Source of the DNA: Typhlomys cinereus
Lineage: Eukaryota > Chordata > Mammalia > Rodentia > Platacanthomyidae
Assembly (NCBI GenBank): GCA_023101885.1
Contig: JALPQD010000305.1
Location: forward strand, 62,001 to 126,000
Length of the DNA stretch: 64,000 bases
Reading direction: 5' to 3'
Positions 19,955-31,014 of this stretch are shown piece by piece (positions within the stretch are counted from its first letter, which is position 1; the number at the start of each line of letters is the position of its first letter). Under the pieces are notes generated by a model. It saw only the letters and a list, made by a program, of their open reading frames with translations. It was not told where the DNA came from and did not search any database. A program made the translations under genes and the position numbers.

Positions 19955-20070
19955 GGCGGCACAGGAGATTAGTGTGCTAACATATGTCCTTAATCCCAGC
20001 ACTTGGGAAACTAAAACAGGAGGATGGTGAGTTTGTGGTCAGTCTAGGTTACATAGAGCATCCTGGAGGC
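19955..20070 (+). repeat. B1 SINE
   Basis: TCCTTAATCCCAGCACTTGG, then AAACAGGAGGATGGTGAG and GTCAGTCTAGGTTACATAG. Confidence 0.75.
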
Positions 20071-20645
20071 AGATAGGTGCACCATGCGTGAATGCACACT
20101 GAGTCATGGGTGGCACAGGTGGCAGCCTGCTCTGGCCTCCTTCCATGCTTACCATGAGGATGGCTCCGCTGTGATCTGTAATTGTTCTCTCTGTCCCCGT
20201 GCCAGGTGTGCAAAAGCGTGCTTTGTCACCACCACCACCAATACAATAACAACCACCAAATCAAGGGCTGTCAGCAGTGGTGGGGAGATAGTGTTTAGCA
20301 CTGCTGCCACTAGCTTGAGGGGGTCCCCTTACTTAGGGACCTCCACTCGGGTACAGCCACAGTAAAGAATGTCAGAAGGTATCAGAGTGAAACAAAGGGA
20401 GCTTATTAAGGTGAGTGTATTCTGCTCTTTAGATTTAAGCATGGTACTTTAGAAATCTAGGAAAAGGATTGTGCGCACCCAAGTGTAGGGATGGATGAGG
20501 AGGAGATTCTGAGATATTTTCTCTATGGCTACATATATTAGGGATGGCTTTCTAAGTTACATTACTCAAAGAAATGTAATTTCCAGGATTTATAGATTAA
20601 ACAGAGTAAGAATATTTGGTTTTATTTATTCCACTTAAAACATTT
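20071..20645. other. Intergenic, no feature recognised
   Basis: Contains a short (ACC)n-like stretch at 20228-20260. The open frame 20084-20365 runs through it without family features. Confidence 0.4.
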
Positions 20646-20647
20646 CC

Positions 20648-20855
20648 TTGGGGCTAGGGGTATAGTTCATTTGGTAGAGTGCTTGCCCTGGGTTTGATGC
20701 ACAGAACCACATAAACAGAGTATGGTGATAAACAACTGGAATCCTAGCACTTCGGAGGCGGAGGCCAGAGGAGCAGAAATTCAAAGTCATCCTTGGCTCT
20801 ATAATGAGTTTGAGGGCAGCCTGGGCTACATGAGACCTGGTCTGAGAAAAATAAA
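20648..20855 (+). repeat. B4 SINE (ID head fused to B1)
   Basis: ID part GGGGCTAGGGGTATAGTTCA and TGGTAGAGTGCTTGCC, followed by B1 part GGAATCCTAGCACTTCGGAG and AGCCTGGGCTACATGAGACC. Confidence 0.85.
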
Positions 20856-21136
20856 TTCTCTTTTTTAAATGGAATTATAAGGTAGTTTTATGAGGTATGT
20901 ATTTAGATTTAGAGATGAGAAAGGAATGTTAATATGGTCAAATTCATATATATTCTGGCACTAAGTAAGCATAACTCATAGGTTGTTTTCGACATTCTTT
21001 TTTGAGATGTCTTTAGGAAAACACACATTTGTGTAGGCGATTTTGGCTTTGCCAGATGTGTTGAAGTTTCTTGACTCTTTGCAGAAATGCAAACTAGATC
21101 CCGAAAGTGAGGGTCTTCTCCTTCCTCCTCCAACTT

Positions 21137-21262
21137 TTTTGACAGTCTGGCTTTGAATTCCCGGGGTAGCTGAGGATGACCTTGAACTCCTGATGCCCCC
21201 CCCCACTCCTTCCCCCAGCTCCTGAGTGCTGGGATCCTAGGTGTGTGCTACCATTCCTGGTT
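21137..21262 (-). repeat. B1 SINE, host of the next insertion
   Basis: GACAGTCTGGCTTTGAATTC, TGAGGATGACCTTGAACTCC, GAGTGCTGGGATCCTAGGTG. Its end carries the target site of the adjacent SINE. Confidence 0.75.
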
Positions 21263-21263
21263 T

Positions 21264-21303
21264 TGCTTTTTTAAAACAATTTTTTATATTTTACTTTTTA
21301 TTT

Positions 21304-21355
<52 letters not shown>

Positions 21356-21589
21356 TGCGCGCGCGCCTATCACAGGGTATTATGTGTCCCAAGGGTGACT
21401 TTGGGAATCATCCTGGATCGCTTCTACCTTCTTCTTGCTTCACTCTGGGATTCCCAGGCTCCGCCCAGCAGGACAAGAAGTGCAGGCCACCACCGTTTTC
21501 TGCCTGGTATTTTGACTGGTACCTTGGATCCAAACTCAGGACCTTCTGCTTGTGAAGCAGTCTTGACCCGTAAGCCATCTCTCCAGCCC
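21264..21589 (-). repeat. B2-superfamily SINE (Dip-like) with target-site duplication
   Basis: Flanked by the 12-base duplication CATTCCTGGTTT at 21252-21263 and 21590-21601. It has a (TG)n then (CG)n tract at 21306-21366 and the head complement CCATCTCTCCAGCCC. Confidence 0.92.
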
Positions 21590-21784
21590 CATTCCTGGTT
21601 TGGTTTTTTTTGCATCTGTCTTTCTACCCTACTGCAGGGGTGGTAATGGAGCACTGTTAGAGTGATTATGTAAGGTCCTAGGTTCATTTGTCGCCCCACA
21701 AATTAAAAAAAAATCTGTGTAACCCTAATAAACTCCATCTTATTTGACAAAGATTCTTTTCTTTCTCACAAAAGACCCATTTCT

Positions 21785-21955
21785 GGGCCGGCAACAGTTC
21801 AGCAGGGTAAGATGCTTGCTTGCAAGGGACCTGAGTTTGATCTCTACAAGTCATGTGGTGGGAGGAGAAAACTAACTTCTGAAAGCTGTCCTCTGACCTC
21901 CACCTATGTGCTGTGGAATGCATACATAATAAATAGTAAAATAAAATTTAGAAAG
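21785..21955 (+). repeat. B3-like SINE
   Basis: GGGCCGGCAACAGTTCAGC head, ACCTGAGTTTGATCTCTAC B box, GAAAGCTGTCCTCTGACCTC body, and a TAATAAATAGTAAAATAAAA tail. Confidence 0.85.
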
Positions 21956-22009
21956 ATCTATTTCTGTTACTGCCTTCACCACCCCAAAGTGCAAACGTCT
22001 ACAGGGCGC

Positions 22010-22215
22010 ACTGGCATCAGTCAAGAACGCTGGGGTTGTCTGCTGACCTGGCCTCAAAGACCTTCCATGATTTGGTCCCAGCCACCTGCCCAGCCTAATT
22101 CTCCAGTCTACTTTGTGCCCCCTAGAATCATGTGGAACTGGGCTACAAGCCACCGCAAATCTGCTCCCAGTTTCCACTGCTTGGCTGCTCTCTGCTCCAG
22201 TCCCACCTGCCATGA
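22010..22215 (+). repeat. L2 fossil, 3' end
   Basis: CTCAAAGACCTTCCATGATT, then TGGTCCCAGCCACCTGCCCA and CTAATTCTCCAGTCTACTTT follow the L2 'caaggccctccatgatctggccccagcctacctctccagcctcatc' order. Confidence 0.65.
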
Positions 22216-23170
22216 AGAATTCAGAGATACAGCTCACAGCCTAAAAGTCACAGAAAGTACCTTTTGTTGATCTCTGGGGCCATCCCTGAGGGCCAAGGTA
22301 ATGAGGCAAGCAAGAAGAGAGGTGAAAAGTCTCAGGGGAGGAAGCAGGCAGTTTCAGTACCCTATGCCTGAAGTCCATACAGAAATAATCTGAAGCAATG
22401 CTGCAGGGCAAGCTCTGGCTAGAAATGACCTTTGCTATCTGAATTCCTATTCCCAGGCAGCTTATTTCCAGAGCCATCCATGCTACTGGGAATCAGTGAA
22501 CAAAAAGAGAAAGGTGCTCAGAGGTGCTAGTGGCAGTCCAATTCGTAATTGAACATATGAATTCTAAGGGGGACATTTAAACCCTTCTCTTTGTCTATTG
22601 AAATAGTGGTTCCGAGGCATTGGAATTACCCCGGGAATTTCATGCTGAGAAAAGAAATACAAGAAGAATTTGTCTTCTAGAAAGAGATTCCATACAGTTC
22701 TGACAACTTGTCCAATCACTTACGGGAGCACCCGGGGCTGAGGCGATGGTAAGCGGGACCACACCTTGACCAGGACTGTTGAGTTATGAATATCTCTTGC
22801 CCTCTACTGAAATCTAAACCTCATGTCAGGACCCTGAAGAAGGATCCTTGGCCACTTTAAATAAACTAATCTCCTGGCTTATCACTATTATTTGCCTATT
22901 TAATTGGCTTATTGAAGATGGGCTGCCAGGCTGAAATAGGAATTCAGCAAGTTTGATACAAGCACAGGACATGCATGGCATGTAATAGTGACTAATAGAC
23001 CTCAGCCTCAATTCCCATGTTAATAGTCATGTGACCACTTTCTTCATCTGCCAAGTGGGCCTGAATGAGTCACCCTGTGATGTGTCTCACCCTTCTGATC
23101 ATGCGCTGTGGAATGGCCCCCCTCCTTCCCTAGCTTTTAAGCCTGTTTTTACATAGTTTTCACAGTCATC
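22216..23170. other. Intergenic, single-copy
   Basis: No gene was recognised. A possible MIR trace lies at 22990-23090 (TGTGACCACTTTCTTCATCT, then CCAAGTGGGCCTGAATGAG). Confidence 0.4.
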
Positions 23171-23204
23171 TTCTGCTTCTGTGCTTATTATTTTCTTTAT
23201 TGGG

Positions 23205-23320
23205 ATTTAGGGGGAGCATGTGACAGAGTCTCATGCTGTAGCCCAGGCTGACCTTGAATTTGCTGCCTCAGCCTCTAGAGTGCTGACAATACTTATATGT
23301 GGCACAAACCTGACTTGCGC
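23205..23320 (-). repeat. B1-like SINE
   Basis: GACAGAGTCTCATGCTGTAG, CCCAGGCTGACCTTGAATTT, GCTGCCTCAGCCTCTAGAG. Confidence 0.7.
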
Positions 23321-23499
23321 TTATTTAGCGACTGCTCTAACAGCATACATTTTCACAGAATACAGCTTTATTTTATTTCGTTTTGTTTTATGCGGGGCTG
23401 GGGACAAAATCTGGAATCTTGTACATGTTAAATTCATGCTCTACTAGTGAACTACCCACAATTTGGGGTATTTTATTTCTTTATTATATTTTTTTGTTT

Positions 23500-23655
23500 G
23501 AAAGAGAATTGCATGACATGGTACATGGGTGGAGGTCAGAGGACAATGTTTAGAAGTCAGTTCTCCCCTTCTACCATGGGGGCTTTCAGGGATAGAACTC
23601 AGGTGGCCTAGTTTGTGACCAGAAGCCTTATTGTTGAGCTATTTCAGCATGTCAT
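23500..23655 (-). repeat. B3-like SINE
   Basis: GGAGGTCAGAGGACAATGTT, then CTACCATGGGGGCTTTCAGG and CTTATTGTTGAGCTATTTC. Confidence 0.75.
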
Positions 23656-24071
23656 ATTTTATTTCCTTTACTTATTTTTTTGAGACAAGACTTTGGTTGG
23701 TCTCAATTTACGATTTAGGACTTTTTAATCTATAATCTCATTTCCTCGAACAGTAGGCATTCATTTGACAAATATTTATTTAAATATTCAACGAATGTCT
23801 TTTTGTTGGTTTCGGAGGTGCATATGTGGTCATGTATGTACAAGTGCATGTGCACATATGTGTAGAGGTCAGAAAACAACCTCGATATCAGTCTTCACAA
23901 ATGAACTCATAAGACAGGGTTCTCGCTGGCCTGCCTACTCACCTGAGTAGACTAGACTGGCTGGCCAGTGAGCCCCAGGGATCCGCCTGTCTCTGTCTCC
24001 CCAGTTCCGGGTTTACAAGTGTGGCACCACATCAAGTATTCTGAGAATCAAGCTCAGGTCCTCATGCTTTC

Positions 24072-24138
24072 TTTTTTTTTTAAATTATTATTTTTTATTA
24101 TTATTATTATTTATTCAACTGTGTACATGTGCTCTCGC

Positions 24139-24183
<45 letters not shown>

Positions 24184-24395
24184 TGTGTATGTGTAGAACC
24201 ACGGACGAATTCGCGAACTACCATGGACTCCTCCACCTCCTTCTGCCCTGGGATTCACAGGCTCCGCCCTACCAGGACCAGAAGCGCAGGCCGCCCCCGC
24301 TTCCGCCTGGCGTCTATACGTGGGATCTGGGATCTGAACTCGGGACCTTCCGCCTGCAAAGCGGAGGCTTAACCCCTGAGCCACCTCTCCAGCCC
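24072..24395 (-). mobile_element. Young CpG-rich B2-superfamily SINE, copy 1
   Basis: Flanked by the perfect 16-base duplication AGGTCCTCATGCTTTC at 24056-24071 and 24396-24411. From head to tail (minus strand) it has GGGCTGGAGAGGTGGCTCAG, a B box with CCGAGTTCAGATCC, a body with CGCCAGGCGGAAGCGGGGGC and GGAGTCCATGGTAGTTCGCG, then CA repeats, AGTTGAATAAATAATAATAA and an A-rich end. It is inserted into an older SINE-like repeat, whose sequence resumes after 24411. Confidence 0.95.
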
Positions 24396-24439
24396 AGGTC
24401 CTCATGCTTTCAAGGCAAGCACTTTACCAACTGAGCTCT

Positions 24440-24605
24440 CTGCACAACGCTTTTATTGATTTTTTTTTTTTTGGATACAAAAATCTTGCCCTACGTCCAA
24501 GGCTAGCCCAGAATTTACCATATAGCCTAGGTTGGCCTTGAATTTATGGAAATCCTCCTCTCTCAGCCTCTCATGTACTGGAATTATCGATGTGAGCCTC
24601 CACAG
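24440..24605 (-). repeat. B1-like SINE, diverged
   Basis: T-run, then CATATAGCCTAGGTTGGCCT, GAATTTATGGAAATCCTCC and GTACTGGAATTATCGATGTG. Confidence 0.6.
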
Positions 24606-24654
24606 TAGGCTCAATGAATTGTCATTGAGTGAGTTTGAAAATGAATGAATAGTT

Positions 24655-25095
24655 GTCACCATGACTCTGCATTGTTGCCAAAATTTCACAACCAAACTAC
24701 TTATGGGAGAACAAGGGGTCTTACTCTTTCTTAGGATTGTCTGGTCACATCTCAGTCCAGCTTGGCAAGACAGCTCATTCCAACACCAAGGGAACTGCCC
24801 ATACTCTATCCATTCTTGAGAGAGGGACAATCTTCACTTGTCAGATCAGTAAGTCTGTGGAAACATACCAGAGAATGTGAACTCCCTGAATCGTTTCCCT
24901 CCATCTTACCCACGATGGGCTGGGCTTTCCCCAACAATTAGACAATCTCCTACAGGCTTGAACAGGGCTTAAGTCAACTATTACTTCTTCACAACTGTGC
25001 CCAGAGCTTGAGTTTTCAATTGTCAGACGGACACCTGTTACTATCACAGTCGGAGATTCTGAAAGGAGACGAACACGCTGTAAATAGGATGGAAG
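24655..25095. repeat. Old L1-type fossil (tentative)
   Basis: GGGCTGGGCTTTCCCCAACA, then TTAGACAATCTCCTACAGGC and CAATTGTCAGACGGACACC match a pattern I recall from rodent L1 3' UTRs ('gggctgggtcctcccacatcaatcactaattaagaaaat...ttgacaatcaag'). Class and orientation are not certain. Confidence 0.35.
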
Positions 25096-25297
25096 CAACT
25101 CTCATGCATGGAAGTCCTGTGCCCCTTGAACTTGAGGTGCTCAGAACTTGGTTTGTGGCTGCTTGTTACAGAGCAACCCAGTGAAGGTGTGATCTTGAGG
25201 AGCATTTGCGTGGGACTTATGTGTGGGAAACAATGTCTCAGCATAAGAGGGTCTTCTGTAAACTCCTTTGGGCTGCCAAACTCCTTTGTTGGACCAC

Positions 25298-25360
25298 TAG
25301 TTTCCTAAGGTTGCCATAACAAAACATCAGAGTGAGGGCAACTTAGGCAGCTTAAAACAA
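25298..25360 (+). repeat. L1M-type 3' UTR fossil, left part
   Basis: TTTCCTAAGGTTGCCATAAC, AAAACATCAGAGTGAGGGC, GGCAGCTTAAAACAATAG. It continues after the SINE at 25655. Confidence 0.6.
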
Positions 25361-25652
25361 TAGTTTTAAAGTGTTAATGTCTTTGCCTCACAGGCAATAT
25401 AACCTGAGTTCATATCTCCAGATCCTGCGTAAAAATGCTGGCTGTAAATGGCAGCGGCCTGTAATCCTGGCCCTGGAAGGCAGAGCCTGGGAATCCCCAG
25501 AGCAAGCGGTATGGTGGAAGAGCAATCCAGGATGATTCCTGACACCACCCTTGGGCCTCCACAGGCATGCATATGCAAGCGCACCCTTGTACACTCATGT
25601 GTGTGCACACAAATGCATGCATGCCTATGCACATATATGAAAAGAAAAAAAA
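25361..25652 (+). repeat. B2-superfamily SINE (Dip-like) nested in an L1 fossil
   Basis: Degraded head, a body with GGCAGAGCCTGGGAATCCCC and CAATCCAGGATGATTCCTGA, an irregular CA/TG end, and an A-run at 25638-25652. Confidence 0.8.
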
Positions 25653-25654
25653 AA

Positions 25655-26130
25655 ACCAGAAATGTGTCTTCTTGTAGTTCTAGAGTCCAAAATCAAGGTG
25701 TCACCATGACCACACTTCCTCTCGAGGTTCTAGGTAAGTGTCTTAGTTTCGTAACTTACTGCTGCAGCACATATCTAACTAACCCTAGCCACTTAGGGAA
25801 GCAAAGGATTTCATTCCAGCTCACGAGTCCCGGTTACAGGTCATCTTGGCAAAGAAGTCACAGTGACAGGTGCTTGAGACAATGTCATATCCAAAGACAA
25901 GAGTGGGAAGCAACAGATGAATGCCTGCCTGCCCACTGTAGGTTTCTCTCCATCTTTAGCCGCCCACCCAGGGAGTGTGCCCACCCACTATAGACTGGGT
26001 CTTCCCACATCAGTAATTTAATCAAGACGATCTTCCACAGACAGGCACCGAGGGCTTTCCTAAGTAGACAATTTCTCTTTGGTGTCGCCAGGGGACCATA
26101 TCTGAGGTGTGAGGTTGACATTTGAGGTCA
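25655..26130 (+). repeat. L1M-type 3' UTR fossil, right part and related repeat
   Basis: TTGTAGTTCTAGAGTCCAAA and ATCAAGGTGTCACCATGAC continue the L1M text. From 25740, TTAGTTTCGTAACTTACTG then TATAGACTGGGTCTTCCCAC and GATCTTCCACAGACAGGCAC resemble a widespread rodent L1-associated repeat. Confidence 0.5.
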
Positions 26131-27615
26131 ACCACTGCAGAAAGAATCCATTCTTTGCCTTTTAGCTTTCATCTACGCCAGGCCAATTTCTACTTTTGTC
26201 TTCATGTTATCTATCCCTCTCCCGTCTATCTCGTCTCTTTCCCTCCCCTCCATTCCTTTTTCTCCTTTCTCTAAACCCCCCTCCCCCCAAAAAATCCAGG
26301 AGTGCCTCATCATCTTCGAATCTTTAATTATTCCAACGTAACATGCACAGATTCCGGGATCAGGACTGAGCAGATGTTTGGGAGCCATTACCACCAGCCA
26401 ATCACATCATTAACTAGTCTATTCGTCAGCACTCTACACTTACAGCAGAATCTATTTTGAGAAATGGCGACTTGAGGAAAATGGGCTTGCAGGAAATAAT
26501 GGAGGTGGGATGAGATTAGGCAGAGTTCAGGAATGAACAACTTCTCGAAAATGAAATGAATCCTCCCATTGTCAGGCAGGCTACAGAATGGGAGAGATGG
26601 GGCTGGATATTGACAGAGAGCTTTTCTGCTGATTCTTTTTGTGTGTCAAGGATTGCAACCATGACATACAAAGACCTGGAGAGGCAATTATGCCTGATGG
26701 AGAGGAGTGATTACAATGTGCCTCGGGGTCATCAGGCCAGAGGACATCTGGGTTTAGGTGTGTGTGGGGGAGTTTCAAGAGCTCTCCAGGTAATTGTAAC
26801 AGCATCAAGAGTGGGAACCACTAGACAATAGCTGGAGAGGAGGACGATTTCCCAACAGCTGTTAATACAAACTACCTCTAAGAGTAGTAACAAGATTCAT
26901 AATGTTGACATCAATAACGAACCCTCTTGACCTTAGCAAGCTAACAAATGAATGAAAGATCCAGGGCTGGTGTCTGCTCAGAGACATGGACGGAAAAGGT
27001 GGCCAGGTGGTGGAAATCTGAGTGGGCAGGGGGGCCAGGTTGACAAAGGAAATGGGTTTACCTACAGTTTGGGCCAGAATTGGGGAGCAGAGAAAAATTC
27101 TTAGTTTATCCCCATCCAGCCGAGACCAGATTATAATTTATGGAAAAGTTGGCACAAAAGTCAGGATATATGCTTTTATAGATTTAAGTGAGAATTACAG
27201 GAACAATGTCAGTGGAGCTTTCGACACCTAGGCAGGAGGGAAAGATGGGGCAAACCGGGGAGATGCATGGGAAGAGATAAAAGCCCTTCGCTGTGATGAG
27301 TTTGGCCTTCCCATTCGGAGACCAGACTGGGTTATAGGAGACCCTGTCTCAAGATAAAAAGGGTTTCATTTATGAAAGGAGGTTCTTTAACTTTTAAACA
27401 CACAATAAACCAGAGCTTTATCTTTACTTAATTTTAAAGCTTCACTTTACCTTTAAACCTTGTTGTAAATTACATTCTTTGCACAATGTAACTTAGAAAG
27501 GCCCAGAGCCGTGCGGCCTAAGCATGGAGCACTGGCTGTCTCTAGAAGCATATACCCTTGTCTTAGGTGTGGACTACAATTCTCCTGTCAGTCTCCCCCC
27601 TCCCTGTTTCTCTCC
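26131..27615. other. Intergenic, single-copy
   Basis: No gene or clear repeat over about 1.5 kb. A pyrimidine-rich stretch lies at 26210-26290. A short B1-like end (GACCAGACTGGGTTATAGG, GACCCTGTCTCAAGATAAAA) is at 27318-27362. Confidence 0.4.
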
Positions 27616-27624
27616 CTTCCCCAC

Positions 27625-27985
27625 ACTTAAATCTAAAGCGTAGCCAGGAGATGGCTCAGCAAGTCTTCCAAGCCTGGTGACCCGAAACTCCTGAAACTGA
27701 CTTGAGTTGCACCCCGGAACACATGCAAACAACAAGCTGGATTCAACGGCACACAGCTATAATTCTGGTGCTCCCACGGCAAGATGGGGGGGGTGGAGAC
27801 AGGAGAATCTCCCAGAAGCTCGTGGGCCAGGTATCCTGGAGCGCTCAGTATAGCCACAGGAAAAAGAGAGATCCCTGCCTGTGGTAAGGTGGAAGGAAAG
27901 AACCAGTTCTTGAAAGCGATCCTCTGACCGTGGCATGCGTGTGTGTTCTCCCCCCTCCCCCCCAAAATAATAAAATTTTAGCTGC
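27625..27985 (+). repeat. B4/RSINE-type composite SINE
   Basis: AGCCAGGAGATGGCTCAGCA head, then a B1-like middle (GCTATAATTCTGGTGCTCCC), then GCGATCCTCTGACCGTGGCA and an AATAATAAAATTTTA tail. Confidence 0.6.
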
Positions 27986-28210
27986 TAGTGACATCATTCA
28001 GAGTATGTGGCGCTTGCTTACAAAGCTGGAGACCTGAGTTTGCTCCCCGGAAGCTCACATGGTAGAAGGAGAAAAGAACTGACTTCTTTAGGTTGTCCTC
28101 TGACGTCCACACATGCCTCCTCCTCCTGCTCTTCCTCCTCCTCTGCCTCTCTCTCTCTCTCTCTCCTCTGAAACGAATAAATAAAATCTTTTGAAAAAAA
28201 TAAAGTAAAA
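27986..28210 (+). repeat. B3-like SINE
   Basis: GACCTGAGTTTGCTCCCCGG B box, AGGTTGTCCTCTGACGTCC body, (TCC)n/(CT)n, and an AATAAATAAAATC tail. Confidence 0.8.
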
Positions 28211-28624
28211 AGTCTATTCTACCTTAATTTAATAAATTCACTAACTTTGCTTCCCTCTGGCTCACCTTCAAATTCTTTTCTACCTCATAGTCAAGGACCA
28301 GCTTTACCCCAGTGGAGGTCCCACTGCTGGCTCCGGGTGGCAGTGAACCCCCTCCTGTGCTGCTGTACCTGGGGTCCTAGACTATCCGCATCCTCAGCAT
28401 AGGATTCCCTGGAGAAATCTCAGTCCTTTAGGGTCTGCGGTACCCTGGTTACTACTGGGGTCACTGTTTTTCCAGAGGCTCAGTCACCAACTGAGGGCCA
28501 CAGGGCCAGAGGGACGGCGGCCTGAGGGGCTTGCTGAGAGCTTCTAAGAGTCCCTGAAGGAAAGATGGGCTCATTTTTTATTAGCTGTTTGGGTTTTTTT
28601 TTCTTTCTTTTGGAGAGGTTGTTA
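28211..28624. other. Intergenic, no feature recognised
   Basis: Moderately GC-rich single-copy sequence. No coding frame of note. Confidence 0.4.
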
Positions 28625-28629
28625 AAAAT

Positions 28630-28735
28630 TTTTTTTTTTTGAGCCAGAATCTCATTCTGTAGCCTAGACTGGCCTTAAACTCACAGCAATCCTCCTGTTA
28701 CATGCTTCTGAAACCCGGGATTGTGGATATTACAT
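28630..28735 (-). repeat. B1 SINE, partial
   Basis: GAGCCAGAATCTCATTCTGT, TAGACTGGCCTTAAACTCAC. Confidence 0.7.
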
Positions 28736-28744
28736 CCCCCTCCC

Positions 28745-29235
28745 GTTTCATTGTTGTTCTTTCTTTCTTTCTGACAATGTCATGCATGAATAGAATGTAG
28801 CATGGTCATATTCACCTCCTATTAATCTTTTATCCCTCTTCCACTCCTGCTGGCTCCTGTCTTCCCCCTAACTAGTCCCCCTCCCATCACATGTCTCTGT
28901 GTGTATATATACATGTCTCATGCAGGTAGCCACAATTGCTGTGTGTTTGTGATTGCAGCAGCCGTGTCATATCTAGGAGACAGCATTCCGTAGTACTTTT
29001 CTCCATGCTCCAAGGCTTACAATCTTTTCCATCCTTCTTTCTTGCTGTTCCCTAGGCCCTCGAGGATGGAGAGGGAAGGGGGGACCGAGATGTAGATGTC
29101 CTGGTTAGGCTCGGGCACTCAGCAGTCACTTGTCTTCAGCGCCTTGACCACCTGGGAGTCACTGTTTTGTCTGTTACCTTCTGCAGAAAGAAAATTCTCA
29201 GACTCAGCCTGACAGCGATACTAGTCTGAGTCAGT
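28745..29235. repeat. Rodent L1 (Lx-like) fossil
   Basis: ATCATGTCATATCTAGGAGACA-type text, GGCTTACAATCTTTTCCATC, TTGCTGTTCCCTAGGCCCTC and GAGATGTAGATGTCCTGG follow a very common rodent L1-derived sequence. Orientation is not assigned. Confidence 0.55.
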
Positions 29236-29375
29236 TGGAGTCCACATGGCTCCAGGGGAAGTTTGAAGAAGGGCCAGGGGACGGGGTCAGACGTCACGGG
29301 TTTCTGATGTCACAATGGGTCAGTTGCAGTCCCTGTGGGTCCTGGCAGGAGTCTAGAGACAGGCAAAGTCGTGAA

Positions 29376-29376
<1 letters not shown>

Positions 29377-29427
<51 letters not shown>

Positions 29428-29660
29428 AGAGGGCACTTGAGTGTATATAACTGTACAGGCCTAAGGATGACTTCTGGAGTCATCTTGGATTATTCTACCT
29501 CCTTTTTGCTTTGCTCTGGCATTTTCCAGGCTCTACCTTCCAGGGCTGGAATTTCAGGCCACCACCATTCCTGCCTGGTGTTTTTATGTGGGGAATCTGA
29601 ATTCAGGTCCTTTAGTTTGTAAAGCAAAGGCTTTATTAACCCCTGAACCATCTCCTCAGA
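29377..29660 (-). repeat. B2-superfamily SINE (Dip-like)
   Basis: (TG)n at 29380-29425, a body complement with AGTCATCTTGGATTATTCTA, and head complement AACCCCTGAACCATCTCC. Confidence 0.88.
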
Positions 29661-29662
29661 TG

Positions 29663-29880
29663 CTGTTTGTTTGTTTGTTTGTTTTCTAAGACAGGTTCTT
29701 AGGTGACCAAAGCCGTCCTTGAACTACTCTGCAATGATCGTCTGATCTTCCTGTTTCTGCCTGAGTGCTGAGATTGTAGGTATGCTCCACGCCCGGCTTT
29801 ATGCAGTGTTGGGGATCAAACCCAGGACCTCCTGCATGCTAGATAATCACTCTGCTAACTAAGCCACATCTCCAGCCCTT
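29663..29880 (-). repeat. B4 SINE
   Basis: (GTTT)n, the B1 complement CTAAGACAGGTTCTTAGGTG, then the ID complement GATCAAACCCAGGACCTCCT and AAGCCACATCTCCAGCCC. Confidence 0.85.
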
Positions 29881-29884
29881 AGTT

Positions 29885-29985
29885 CTTTTTTCAGACAGGG
29901 TCTCACTATGTAGCTCAGATGAGCTGCTCATTGCAACCTCCTGTCGCCTAAGTGCTAGGATTACTACATGCAGTGTGTGTGTGTG

Positions 29986-30039
<54 letters not shown>

Positions 30040-30180
30040 CGTGCCCTTGTATATGTGTGGGTCAGAGGACAAAGATTCAGAACTCAGTTCTCTCTACCAT
30101 CTGGGTCCCTGGGTTCAAACTCACGTCACTAGGTTTGCACACAGGCATCTTTACCTGTTGAGCCATCTTGCTGGCTCCTG
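29885..30180 (-). repeat. B1 fragment, (TG)n and B3-like SINE
   Basis: B1 complement CAGACAGGGTCTCACTATGT (29892 on), (TG)n at 29972-30038, then B3 complement GTCAGAGGACAAAGATTCAG and TTGAGCCATCTTGCTGGCTC. Confidence 0.8.
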
Positions 30181-30199
30181 ATGTTTTAAACTCTATTTA

Positions 30200-30322
30200 T
30201 TTACTTATTTTTGAGGTTTGGGGACAGGGTCTCATGTAGCTTAGGCTACCTGTGAACTTTTGATCGTCCCACCTTCAAGTCACAAGAGCTGGGATCACAG
30301 GCACGTATCATCATGTCTGGCT
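30200..30322 (-). repeat. B1 SINE
   Basis: GGGACAGGGTCTCATGTAGC, GAGCTGGGATCACAGGCAC. Confidence 0.75.
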
Positions 30323-30424
30323 AAAAGGCAACTTTTAAGACGTGATAAAATGGGGGAAGGAAGGGAAACATTACTCAATGTTTGTAAAAGTAGAAAAAAG
30401 TGAGGGAAAAAAGAATTGTGATAA

Positions 30425-30850
30425 GGGCTGGAGCGATGGCTCAGGGATTAAGACTTTGTCTTGCAAGCAGAAGTTCCTGAGTTCAAACCCCAGGTCCCAC
30501 ATAAAAATAAAAAACCCACCAGGCAGGAATGACAGCCTACTCTTCTGGTCCTGGTGGATGGAGCCTGGGAAACTCCAGAGAGAAACAAAAAGAGGTAGAA
30601 GCAATCCAGGATTCTCAAAGTCACCCTTGGCCCTCCACAGGGACACAGTGCCCTCTGATGCACACACACACACACACACACAATATACAAAATACATGTG
30701 CTGTGGCATGCATGTACCTGCACACATACCCAATATCATACATAGAATAATAAGTAAATTAAATGGGATAAAATGGGGGGGGGGGAAACCAGGGGTGGTG
30801 GCGTATATTTGTAATATGCAAAAATAAATAAATAAAATTTAAAAACCTTG
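30425..30850 (+). repeat. B2-superfamily SINE (Dip-like) with long irregular 3' part
   Basis: Head GGGCTGGAGCGATGGCTCAG, B box TCCTGAGTTCAAACCCCAGG, (CA)n at 30660-30682, then a G-run and AAATAAATAAATAAAATTT. Imperfect flanks TTGTGATAA at 30416-30424 and 30860-30868 may be the target-site duplication. Confidence 0.8.
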
Positions 30851-31014
30851 AAAAAAGAGTTGTGATAAAACATATAAAGCTTAAAATGGAGCATCTTAGC
30901 CATTTTTAAGCTCTGTGGCATTTAGTACCTTTACACTGATATCAAATCATCACTACCATCCATCTCCAGAATCCTTTTCACCTGCTTGGAAGCTCTGCAT
31001 CCATTGAACACTAA

